A stretch of 6,080 nucleotides of DNA from an uncultured Phycisphaerae bacterium (GCA_937899935.1 CALCOW010000367.1:1-6080), one strand, 5' to 3'. Shown: positions 1 through 5,540, numbered from the stretch's first letter. Translations and numbers: made by a program. Notes: generated by a model from the letters alone, not told the origin.

Positions 1-317
1 CATGTTGCATAGGTGGAGAATCTTGCCCCGTGGGCCGGGTCAAAGCCATCAACCGCACGGATCAGTCCAAGATTACCTTCCTCAATAAGATCTGAAAGCG
101 GTAGTCCACGATTTGTAAAATTCTTGGCAACAGATACCACTAAACGCAGATTTGCTCCGATCATCTGTTGTTTGGCTTCATCACATTTATCGTTGATGAT
201 CTGCCAGCCTAGTTCTCTCTCTTGCTGTGCATTGAGCAAAGCAACTTTGCTGATCTGGCTGAGATAGAGATGAAGATCGATATCGCCCTTAGTCTTCTGC
301 ATTTTGGTGGTGCTCAT
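1..317 (-). CDS. Sigma-70 family RNA polymerase sigma factor, N-terminal part (runs off left edge)
   Basis: This gene encodes an RNA polymerase sigma subunit that directs core enzyme to promoters. The 105 visible residues start MSTTKMQKTKGDIDLHLYLS. Residues about 13-45 match region 1.2 (DLHLYLSQISKVALLNAQQE). Residues about 50-105 match regions 2.1-2.3/2.4, with the hallmark stretches NLRLVVSVAKNF, DLIEEGNLGLIRAVDGFDP and RFSTYAT; the next, incomplete codon begins TG, as expected for the invariant Trp. Region 1.2 begins almost at the N terminus, so the acidic region 1.1 of housekeeping RpoD is missing. This suggests a group 2 (RpoS-like) alternative sigma, but regions 3-4 lie outside the window, so that is inference. 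The codon just before the ATG is an in-frame TAA, so 317 is the earliest possible start. No clear Shine-Dalgarno is visible. A long structured region lies upstream. Confidence 0.95.
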   Translation of the reverse strand, partial: MSTTKMQKTKGDIDLHLYLSQISKVALLNAQQERELGWQIINDKCDEAKQQMIGANLRLVVSVAKNFTNRGLPLSDLIEEGNLGLIRAVDGFDPAHGARFSTYAT

Positions 318-359
318 TTAGAAATGGAAGATCGCTAACTATCAAGGCTCAGATGGGAG

Positions 360-400
360 GGTGCGTGCACCAGACCTTTTCTGCATCTGGTGCACGCACC
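360..400. repeat. Perfect 15-bp inverted repeat (hairpin) upstream of the sigma gene
   Basis: GGTGCGTGCACCAGA at 360-374 is exactly complementary to 386-400, with an 11-nt loop. The stem is GC-rich and would be very stable in RNA of either strand. It ends 42 bp upstream of the sigma factor start codon (317), so on the minus strand it would sit in that gene's 5' untranslated leader. No T-run follows on the minus side, so it is not a canonical intrinsic terminator. The loop and part of the right arm (383-389) can pair instead with 463-469, which gives two mutually exclusive folds. Confidence 0.85.
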
Positions 401-498
401 GGTTCCCGAGAGCGTTTCCGGCCACGCACCGGAAAGGAGAGGGAAAGAGCGTGGCACCCTCTCAGATGCCAGGCTCCTGTCTTCCCCGACCGGATGAG

Positions 499-544
499 GA
501 GACAGCAGGCAACGTGGAAGTCAACACACACGTTGGCTCGTCTC
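499..544. repeat. Interrupted 14-bp inverted repeat (stem-loop)
   Basis: GAGAC (499-503) pairs with GTCTC (540-544), and CAACGTG (510-516) pairs perfectly with CACGTTG (529-535). Two further base pairs flank a C-C-type mismatch between the two helices. The loop is 12 nt. It is one element of the structured block between the PilZ and sigma genes; its function is unknown. Confidence 0.6.
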
Positions 545-609
545 ATAGCGGAAGGGCAAGGCACATATACGTCGAAGGGGTAATAGCAGTCATTACCCAC
601 TGCGGGAGC

Positions 610-755
610 GAACTAAGATTTGGCCAGACTTGAGGAGGCCGCTTTGCAAACACGCGAATGAATCGCGTTCAACATGATGACCCGAGACATGGTCGCTATG
701 CGGTGCATAGCGGTGGATCATCTTCCATTGGTACGGGCCTCAAGGGCTTAGGTTC
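610..755 (-). ncRNA. Candidate structured RNA with 6S-like architecture (unconfirmed)
   Basis: Nested pairing is visible. The outer helix is 610-617 with 747-755 (one bulge). The next helix is 629-635 with 738-744, which can add GCC 638-640 with 736-738 through a 3-nt bulge if the register shifts. An upper helix pairs 676-683 with 715-722, capped by a perfect 8-bp hairpin, 694-701 with 705-712 (3-nt loop). A small side hairpin lies at about 653-667 on one side only. A closing stem, large internal bubble with a side hairpin, and apical stem is the general layout of bacterial 6S RNA. I chose minus because position 681/717 is a G-U pair on that strand but a C-A mismatch on plus; however 693/713 favours plus, so the strand is weakly supported. 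I do not see a diagnostic 6S sequence motif. Confidence 0.3.
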
Positions 756-779
756 ACGGGTGCAAAAAAAATTGCGGTG

Positions 780-1199
780 TCAGCCTTCTGGAGCCTGAAA
801 ATGCAGTCCAGCCTCAATATAGGTGCCATCAGCCGCTACTTTTGTCCAAACAATACTGACCGTTTGGTTTAGACAATGGCCTTGCGGCAGTATTCGCACG
901 GCCTTACCCAACATCCCTGTTACTAAAGGTGAGGATGACCGAATCCGTAGGCCATTTGTGCTCCGATCGAGCATCTCATATCTCACTGTGGAGAGGGCTG
1001 GGCAGATCCAAGAGATCACCACTTCTGCCGCTTGGCATTCGCGAACATCAGTACGGCGGTCATGATTGCGTGCAGCCGCCAATGATTTGAGATGTCGGTC
1101 GTATAGCATAAGGATTATCCCTCTGAGATATCGTCGTTTGGTAGGGACACGATTGGGATCGATTGGCGTGCTATTGGTCTGATTGTTTTTCGGTTCCAT
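780..1199 (-). CDS. PilZ-domain protein (probable c-di-GMP receptor)
   Basis: This 139-residue protein is essentially one PilZ domain, preceded by about 45 polar, basic residues. Both signature c-di-GMP-binding motifs are present: RxxxR as R49-T-D-V-R53 (preceded by R48) and DxSxxG as D78-R-S-T-N-G83. The beta-rich remainder ends with YIEAGLHF, a usual closing strand of the domain. The family binds cyclic di-GMP and changes conformation to control motility, polysaccharide production or other outputs. With no fused output domain, this one would act through a partner that cannot be named from sequence. There is no signal peptide or membrane segment, so it is probably cytoplasmic. The ATG at 1199 has no obvious Shine-Dalgarno. 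It is divergent from the oxidase gene, with 54 bp between the two start codons. Its neighbour downstream on this strand is the structured region. A run of eight Ts (minus sense) at 764-771 follows the stop closely, but I see no strong stem before it. Confidence 0.85.
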   Translation of the reverse strand: MEPKNNQTNSTPIDPNRVPTKRRYLRGIILMLYDRHLKSLAAARNHDRRTDVRECQAAEVVISWICPALSTVRYEMLDRSTNGLRIRSSSPLVTGMLGKAVRILPQGHCLNQTVSIVWTKVAADGTYIEAGLHFQAPEG

Positions 1200-1241
1200 C
1201 TGTGCGGAATAGAGGGTTTATGCGGCGTTATTGCTCGAGAT

Positions 1242-1247
1242 GAGGTG
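1242..1247 (+). promoter_or_regulatory. Ribosome binding site deciding the oxidase start
   Basis: GAGGTG lies 6 nt before the ATG at 1254. An in-frame GTG at 1245 would also open the frame, but it falls inside this motif and has no comparable site of its own, so the ATG at 1254 is preferred. Confidence 0.6.
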
Positions 1248-1253
1248 CTCGTA

Positions 1254-2393
1254 ATGTCCAAACAGTTTGATGTCATCGTGATTGGAATTGGGGGTATGGG
1301 CGCGGCCACATGTTGGCATTTAGCCCGCCGTGGGGTTCGGGTACTGGGTCTAGAGCAACATGAAATTGGTCATGATCTAGGCTCCAGCGGTGGTGTGTCA
1401 CGTATTGTTCGTTGTGGATACTACGAAGACCCAGATTACGTTCCGTTAGCGGTGCGGGCCTTTGAGTACTGGGAAGAACTTGCAGCATCAACAACAGATT
1501 CTCTGTGGAAGAAATGCGGGGGTCTATTCCTCGGTCCCAGTTCGGGGCAGGTTGTCGCCGCAACAGCTCATTCATTGGCGAAGCATGATCTTGCCTACGC
1601 CATGTTGGAGCATTCTGATCTCAGGCGTCAATTTCCTCAATTTAGATTACCTTCTGATTATGCCGGCGTCTTTGAGGAAAAAGCCGGTGCCATACTGGCG
1701 GGGCGTGCTGTTGAGGTCATGGTGCACGAAGCGCTGAAGCATGGAGGTGAGATTATTGGCGGGCAGCGGGTGACAGAGCTATCACAAGCTGGCTCGTCTA
1801 TCTGTGTGCAGACCAATCATGATGCTTATTTCACGGACCGTGTTGTTGTGACAGCCGGCCCGTGGACAAAAACATTGGTGACGAAGATGGCGCCACATCT
1901 CACGGTGACACGTCAATCTGTCTTTTGGTTTTGGCCGAAAAAGCCAGAACTCTTTACTGATGAGGTTTTTCCAATATGGATATGTGAGGAGCCATCAGGG
2001 GACCAATGGTATGGCACACCATGTCTTCCGGGACGCCCCGGGATTAAAGTGGCGCCCCATGTGCCGGGAAAAGCAACTCATCCAGATCAGGTCGACAGAA
2101 CACTCGACGAGGCCGAGCTAAGTGCTGCAAAGCATATTCTCAAGAACCGAATTCCAGATGGATCAGGGTCTTTTCTTTCTTACAAAACATGTCTTTATTC
2201 ATCATCGCCAGATGAAAATTTCATTATTGATTGGGACGATCAGATTCCAGGAGTCTGTTTTGCCTGCGGATTCAGTGGGCATGGGTTTAAGTTTGCACCA
2301 GTGATCGGGGAGGCGCTGGCAGATCTTGCACAGTTTGGCCAGACGAAACAGCCGATTGGTTTTCTGGCAGCGAATCGACTGGTTAGTGATTGA
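1254..2393 (+). CDS. FAD-dependent amine oxidase of the monomeric sarcosine oxidase / N-methyl-L-tryptophan oxidase family
   Basis: The 379-residue product has the usual family length. It begins with the FAD-binding Rossmann motif VIGIGGMGAATCWHLARRG and ends with the family signature ACGFSGHGFKF. Numbered from ATG 1254, Cys313 in SYKTCLYSSSPDENFIID fits the cysteine that binds FAD covalently (Cys315 in Bacillus sarcosine oxidase, from memory). Lys265 and His269 in GIKVAPH fit the oxygen-activating lysine and active-site histidine, and Lys346 in GHGFKF fits the conserved C-terminal lysine. The family oxidises N-methyl or secondary amino acids using O2, giving H2O2 and an aldehyde (formaldehyde from N-methyl substrates). 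The substrate is uncertain: the active-site loop reads GSSGGVSRIVR where the Bacillus enzyme has GSHHGDTRIIR, so the histidines are lost while both arginines are kept. There is no signal peptide, so it is cytoplasmic. It stands alone, divergent from the PilZ gene and convergent with lipA. Confidence 0.9.
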   Translation: MSKQFDVIVIGIGGMGAATCWHLARRGVRVLGLEQHEIGHDLGSSGGVSRIVRCGYYEDPDYVPLAVRAFEYWEELAASTTDSLWKKCGGLFLGPSSGQVVAATAHSLAKHDLAYAMLEHSDLRRQFPQFRLPSDYAGVFEEKAGAILAGRAVEVMVHEALKHGGEIIGGQRVTELSQAGSSICVQTNHDAYFTDRVVVTAGPWTKTLVTKMAPHLTVTRQSVFWFWPKKPELFTDEVFPIWICEEPSGDQWYGTPCLPGRPGIKVAPHVPGKATHPDQVDRTLDEAELSAAKHILKNRIPDGSGSFLSYKTCLYSSSPDENFIIDWDDQIPGVCFACGFSGHGFKFAPVIGEALADLAQFGQTKQPIGFLAANRLVSD

Positions 2394-3504
2394 TCGAAGT
2401 CGTGGCGCGTCTCTGCGTAGCAGTTGTTATTAACTCGGCCATTTTTTCATCAGTTGCTTTTCGCTGTGGACTGAGCTTCGCTGCTTGTTCCTCAGCGTGG
2501 TATGAACTTCGTACGAGTGGGCCAGACTCAACAACACGAAAACCAGCCTGAAGGCCGGCCTCCCGATATGCAGCAAACATGTCAGGATGAACCCATCGAT
2601 CCAGAGGAAGATGATTGCGTGTGGGTTGCAGGTATTGACCAATCGTCAAAATGTCTGCGTTTGTTTGTTCTTGTAATTTTTCAATGAGTTCAAAGACCTC
2701 TTCATCGCGTTCCCCAATACCGACCATGATGCTCGTTTTGGACACAAGCCCAGCTTTTTTGATTCGCTTGATGACTTCGATCGAACGATCAAATTTTGCC
2801 TGTGGGCGAACTGCTGGATGCATCCGCTGTACGGTCTCAAGATTATGAGCAAGAATGTCGGGCTGCGCATCGATGACGGTCTGAAGATCATTCTTATTCC
2901 CACGAAGATCACCAATGAGTGTTTCAATGGAGGTTTCTGGGCATGCTTCTTGAACATTTCGAATGGTATCGGCCCAAATAGCGGCACCGCTATCAGGCAG
3001 GTCATCACGATCAACTGATGTGATAACAACATGCTTGAGTCCCATGAGACGAATTGATTCGGCAACCCGCCTTGGTTCATCATGGTCAGCCTCATTTGGG
3101 CGGCCGGTTTTGACATTGCAAAAGCCGCACGAGCGTGTACAGACATCGCCCAAGATCATGATCGTTGCGGTTCCTCTGGCCCAACACTCTCCCATATTTG
3201 GGCAGCTTGCTTCTTCGCAAACAGTATGCAACCGATGTGTCTTGATAATCGATCGGAGTCGGTCAAATTCTTCCCCACCAGGCATTTTGGCGCGAAGCCA
3301 CTGAGGCTTGCGCTTAATCGTGAGGTGGTCTGGAGCTTGACTCTGATTATTGAGCACCTGTGCCGAAAGGCTCAGTTGGGCTGGGCCGACATGCCGAGCA
3401 GTATCGCCGCCCAGGGGCCTGGGATGGCGATCTTCGGTACGTCCGCGTGCAGCAGCACTAGGGATATTTGAGGTTGGTTGGTTTCGGGTCATGGATCTAC
3501 TCAT
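2383..3504 (-). CDS. lipA: Lipoyl synthase (radical SAM)
   Basis: LipA inserts two sulfur atoms into octanoyl groups on lipoyl-domain proteins (pyruvate and 2-oxoglutarate dehydrogenases, glycine cleavage H protein). With 373 residues from ATG 3504, both iron-sulfur sites are seen: the auxiliary cluster motif CEEASCPNMGEC (Cys96, Cys101, Cys107) and the radical-SAM motif CTRSCGFC (Cys122, Cys126, Cys129). The C-terminal RSSYHAEE (about 332-339) carries the serine that ligates the auxiliary cluster. HNLETV, TIGQYLQPT and GPLVRSSYHA are also typical. The frame stays open upstream to 3777, but ATG 3504 is the first start with a Shine-Dalgarno, and using 3777 would overlap the divergent export gene. 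Even so, about 60 N-terminal residues rich in Arg, Ser, Pro and Ala precede the conserved core at KRKPQWLRAKMPGG, so the protein is longer than the usual 290-330. A GTG at 3357 would give a typical length but has a weaker ribosome site. No lipB is nearby. Confidence 0.97.
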   Translation of the reverse strand: MSRSMTRNQPTSNIPSAAARGRTEDRHPRPLGGDTARHVGPAQLSLSAQVLNNQSQAPDHLTIKRKPQWLRAKMPGGEEFDRLRSIIKTHRLHTVCEEASCPNMGECWARGTATIMILGDVCTRSCGFCNVKTGRPNEADHDEPRRVAESIRLMGLKHVVITSVDRDDLPDSGAAIWADTIRNVQEACPETSIETLIGDLRGNKNDLQTVIDAQPDILAHNLETVQRMHPAVRPQAKFDRSIEVIKRIKKAGLVSKTSIMVGIGERDEEVFELIEKLQEQTNADILTIGQYLQPTRNHLPLDRWVHPDMFAAYREAGLQAGFRVVESGPLVRSSYHAEEQAAKLSPQRKATDEKMAELITTATQRRATTSINH

Positions 3505-3512
3505 CTTGCGAT

Positions 3513-3517
3513 CCCTC
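3513..3517 (-). promoter_or_regulatory. Ribosome binding site for lipA
   Basis: Minus-strand GAGGG (within TGAGGGAT) lies 8 nt before the ATG at 3504. It supports this start over the further upstream in-frame ATGs and over the second ATG at 3492. Confidence 0.55.
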
Positions 3518-3730
3518 AGTGTAGCGGGCGTGGGTGCTGTATCACCAGCCGGAAGGGCTAAGAACGTCACTTCGTCCGAAAATGGCCCCCGACAGACCCT
3601 TTGATCGCCGGAAGGTTCAACTCTCAATGGCTGCGCGGTCGATAAGGAGGCGGCGGGGCAGGAGCGGGCAAGATGTTGTGCCCCCCAGCCCCAACGGATA
3701 CTCAAGGCGGCGATCATCAAATTGGCGTCG

Positions 3731-3736
3731 TAGGAG
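3731..3736 (+). promoter_or_regulatory. Ribosome binding site for the export gene
   Basis: TAGGAG lies 9 nt before the ATG at 3746, the first of two tandem ATG codons (3746 and 3749). Either could be used, and they differ by one residue. Confidence 0.55.
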
Positions 3737-3745
3737 AACCTGACC

Positions 3746-5278
3746 ATGATGCCCAAAACGTTGGCACCACATCTCATCTTTTTTGGTTTGCTGTCTCTGG
3801 CAGCAGCTCAATTTGGTTGTGAGGTGGACTCCTTCGTCGACCCAGCAGTTACGGGACGATGGGAAACGACTGCCACAACCATCCCCGTTCTGACCCGATT
3901 AGATGTTGTCGAGCGGGAGCATGAACAGTGGGGTGAGATATCAAACATCACCCCGGAAGATCTCAAGCCGAATGTTCTAGACTACAGAATTGAACCAGGT
4001 GATGTTGTCACCATCGAGATTTATGAGTTGTATGCCCAGGGGCAGTGGACTCGTACGACGCGAAGAATCGATGCGGGTGGTTTCATTCGCGTGCCTGAAA
4101 TTGGTCAGGAGCTTGCTGCCGGGCTCACACCTCAAGAGCTGCAAGATCGTATTGTCCAAAGGTTAGATGTCGATGTGATGAGCAATCCACAGGTCGATGT
4201 TGTTGTAGAGGATGCCGGTGGATTCACCTGGACTATCTATGGTTACATAGCACAGTCCGGAATATACACGCTTTTGAAGCCTGATTTTCGAATTATTGAA
4301 GCTTTGGCACAAGCTGGTGGAGTGCCAGCGACAACAGAATATGTTTATGTCATTCGGCAACTTCCGCTTGCGTCCGAAGTTCAAACATCTTTCGATCGCG
4401 GACAGATGCCAGCGACGGAAAATGGATCGTCCAATACAAAAAGCGAATCAGGAAATAATAATAACAGTGTCGATGTTGACTCACTCATTCAGCAACTTGA
4501 GCAAGGTAATTCAAGTTCATCTCCTGGGATACTAGCGCAGGATGGTCCGGTTGTTGATGTTGATGAACTTCAACCAATCGAAGTCAACGATAAACAACCC
4601 ATCGATATTGTTGATGTAACTGATTCTTCGGAAACCGGTACGGCGCCTTCTTATATCTATGTAAAAGAAAAGGGCCAATGGGTCGAAGTGCCCGGTGCCC
4701 AAGAGCAAGCTGGTACGCCATTGGGCTCATCAGATCTGGAAGACAAAGATCTGGGCATGTTTGCTGAACGCGTCTTGGCTATTCCTTACCAAGAACTTGC
4801 TCGTGGAGAGAGTAGCTATAACATCGTTATTAGGCCTAATGATCAGATCTACGTTGATGGTCCAGAACAAGGCGTTGTCTATATTGATGGGCAGATTTCA
4901 CGGCCAGGCGTATATACCTTGCCTCAGGTCGGTCGGCTTACGCTTAGTCGATTGGTCGCCGCGGCGGGTGGCCCAGGGCCACTTGCCATCCCGAGGCGTG
5001 TTGATTTAACGCGTGTCATTGGAGACAACTGGGAAGCCACTGTACGGCTTAATCTTGCCGCGATTCGGCAGCGAACGGAGCCTGACATTTACCTTCGGCC
5101 GGATGATCACATCATTATCGGCACCAGCTTCTGGGCAACCCCTCTGGCAGTCATACGGAATGGATTCCGCTTCGATTATGGCTTTGGGTTCTTCCTAGAG
5201 CGCAATTTTGGCTATGACGTTTGGGGATATGATGGCGGCGGTGGCGGTACTGGGAACGCTGGAGGCCTCGGATTTTAG
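3746..5278 (+). CDS. Polysaccharide export protein (Wza/EpsE-like, Poly_export + SLBB domains)
   Basis: This is the outer-membrane/periplasmic export component of an exopolysaccharide system, 510 residues. Residues 1-25 form a signal peptide (hydrophobic LIFFGLLSLAAA). A Cys follows at 25, but the preceding QFG is a poor lipobox, so lipidation is uncertain. Residues about 79-157 are the Poly_export domain (YRIEPGDVVTIEIYE, then GGFIRVPEIG and LTPQELQDRI). Residues about 160-206 are a first SLBB segment (YGYIAQSGIYTL then IIEALAQAGG). Residues about 210-355 are an acidic Asn/Ser/Gln/Asp-rich linker. A second SLBB segment spans about 376-425 (VVYIDGQISRPGVYTL then LSRLVAAAGG), followed by YLRPDDHIIIG. 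The tail (about 472-510) is aromatic and glycine-rich with no obvious membrane helix. The family multimerises to make the polysaccharide exit channel. It lies 262 bp upstream of an exosortase gene on the same strand, which fits an EPS/PEP-CTERM locus. I do not assign a specific symbol. Confidence 0.92.
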   Translation: MMPKTLAPHLIFFGLLSLAAAQFGCEVDSFVDPAVTGRWETTATTIPVLTRLDVVEREHEQWGEISNITPEDLKPNVLDYRIEPGDVVTIEIYELYAQGQWTRTTRRIDAGGFIRVPEIGQELAAGLTPQELQDRIVQRLDVDVMSNPQVDVVVEDAGGFTWTIYGYIAQSGIYTLLKPDFRIIEALAQAGGVPATTEYVYVIRQLPLASEVQTSFDRGQMPATENGSSNTKSESGNNNNSVDVDSLIQQLEQGNSSSSPGILAQDGPVVDVDELQPIEVNDKQPIDIVDVTDSSETGTAPSYIYVKEKGQWVEVPGAQEQAGTPLGSSDLEDKDLGMFAERVLAIPYQELARGESSYNIVIRPNDQIYVDGPEQGVVYIDGQISRPGVYTLPQVGRLTLSRLVAAAGGPGPLAIPRRVDLTRVIGDNWEATVRLNLAAIRQRTEPDIYLRPDDHIIIGTSFWATPLAVIRNGFRFDYGFGFFLERNFGYDVWGYDGGGGGTGNAGGLGF

Positions 5279-5391
5279 TCAGATTAGCGGTTTAATGGCC
5301 CTCTAAGCCATATTTAAGGCCACTTGTAGCCGTTGGGCAATGATTCCATCTGCATAGAAGTTCATCTGACTTGTGGGCTACTTTTTGCGAA

Positions 5392-5430
5392 CTCCCCTAC
5401 CCCCGACGTTCGTAGAATCAGGTAAGGGAG
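5392..5430. repeat. Imperfect 10-bp inverted repeat
   Basis: CTCCCCTACC (5392-5401) pairs with GGTAAGGGAG (5421-5430) at nine of ten positions, with a 19-nt loop. It precedes the terminator hairpin by 22 bp. Its role is unknown; it could be part of a structured leader or an operator. Confidence 0.4.
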
Positions 5431-5452
5431 GTAGGCGAGGATCACCACTGAG

Positions 5453-5487
5453 CGATTCAGAATCACTGAATCGTCCGTATTTTTTTT
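5453..5487 (+). terminator. Rho-independent-type terminator downstream of the export gene
   Basis: A perfect 8-bp stem, CGATTCAG (5453-5460) with CTGAATCG (5466-5473) and loop AATCA, is followed 6 nt later by eight consecutive Ts (5480-5487). The stem is only half GC and the T-run is offset by 6 nt, so termination may be partial. It lies 175 bp after the export gene stop and 53 bp before the exosortase start, so it could also act as an attenuator for the exosortase gene. Confidence 0.6.
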
Positions 5488-5540
5488 GGGCACTGAATCT
5501 CAGTCAACATTGAGCCCCGCATGGTCGATCTGAGAAGAGC

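Larger units (their letters stand above)
318..779. other. 462-bp non-coding region dense in inverted repeats
   Basis: No protein in this stretch resembles a known family; the short open frames here lack ribosome-binding sites and have Arg/Pro/Cys-rich, non-protein-like composition. The region does hold several independent inverted repeats: 360-374 with 386-400 (15 bp, perfect); 383-389 with 463-469; 408-412 with 459-463; 421-427 with 449-455; 499-503 plus 510-516 with 529-535 plus 540-544; 578-584 with 592-598; and the nested set at 610-755. CACGCACCGG occurs twice (393-402, 423-432) and CTCAGATG twice (349-356, 461-468). Read on the minus strand, it lies between the PilZ gene stop and the sigma gene start. 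It could be a long structured 5' leader of the sigma gene, one or two separate non-coding RNAs, or both. The strand is not settled. Confidence 0.6.
3505..3745. other. Divergent intergenic region between lipA and the export gene
   Basis: This 241-bp stretch separates two divergent genes and should hold promoters for both. I find no convincing -35/-10 pair, sigma-54 site or operator by eye. The lipA frame remains open through it on the minus strand, but its translation here is low-complexity and matches no part of LipA that I recognise. Confidence 0.5.
5279..5540. other. Intergenic region between export and exosortase genes
   Basis: This 262-bp stretch contains no gene. It holds an imperfect inverted repeat (5392-5401 with 5421-5430), a terminator-like hairpin with T-run (5453-5487), and a repeated CACTGAATC (5464-5472 and 5491-5499). 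A weak 5-bp hairpin just after the export gene (5295-5299 with 5307-5311) is not convincing as a terminator. Only about 50 bp separate the T-run from the exosortase start, and no clear promoter is visible there. Confidence 0.6.

Noticed and set aside
13..267. Plus-strand open frame at the left edge
   Set aside because: It is antisense to a clear sigma-70 coding sequence and has no family resemblance.
361..633. Short open frames on both strands in the structured region
   Set aside because: They lack ribosome-binding sites, show Arg/Pro/Cys-rich composition typical of random translation and match no family I recognise; the inverted repeats explain the region better.
761..775. Intrinsic terminator after the PilZ gene
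   Set aside because: There is an 8-nt T-run in the minus sense, but the sequence before it does not form a strong stem, only short weak pairings.
318..779. RNase P RNA, tmRNA, SRP RNA or group II intron
   Set aside because: I looked on both strands for the conserved RNase P (GAGGAAAGTCC, ACAGAA), tmRNA 5' end and CCA-type 3' end, SRP GGAAG/GCAGC loop and intron domain V signatures and found none.
1245..1253. GTG start for the oxidase at 1245
   Set aside because: It falls inside the GAGGTG motif that is correctly spaced for ATG 1254, and the flavin fold begins just after the ATG.
3601..3745. Sigma-70 promoter for the export gene (TTGTGC with GATACT)
   Set aside because: The spacing of about 15 nt and the poor -35 match make it no better than chance.
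3505..3777. LipA starting at the far upstream ATG (3777) to give 464 residues
   Set aside because: The extra residues are low-complexity, would overlap the start of the divergent export gene, and have no ribosome-binding site; the start at 3504 is better supported.
3746..3823. Lipoprotein signal on the export protein
   Set aside because: A Cys follows the hydrophobic segment, but the preceding residues (AAQFG) lack the Leu at -3 expected of a lipobox, so lipidation is not claimed.
5486..5514. Promoter for exosortase (TTGGGC, 17 nt, ATTGAG)
   Set aside because: Spacing is right, but the -10 hexamer is poor, so it is not supported.
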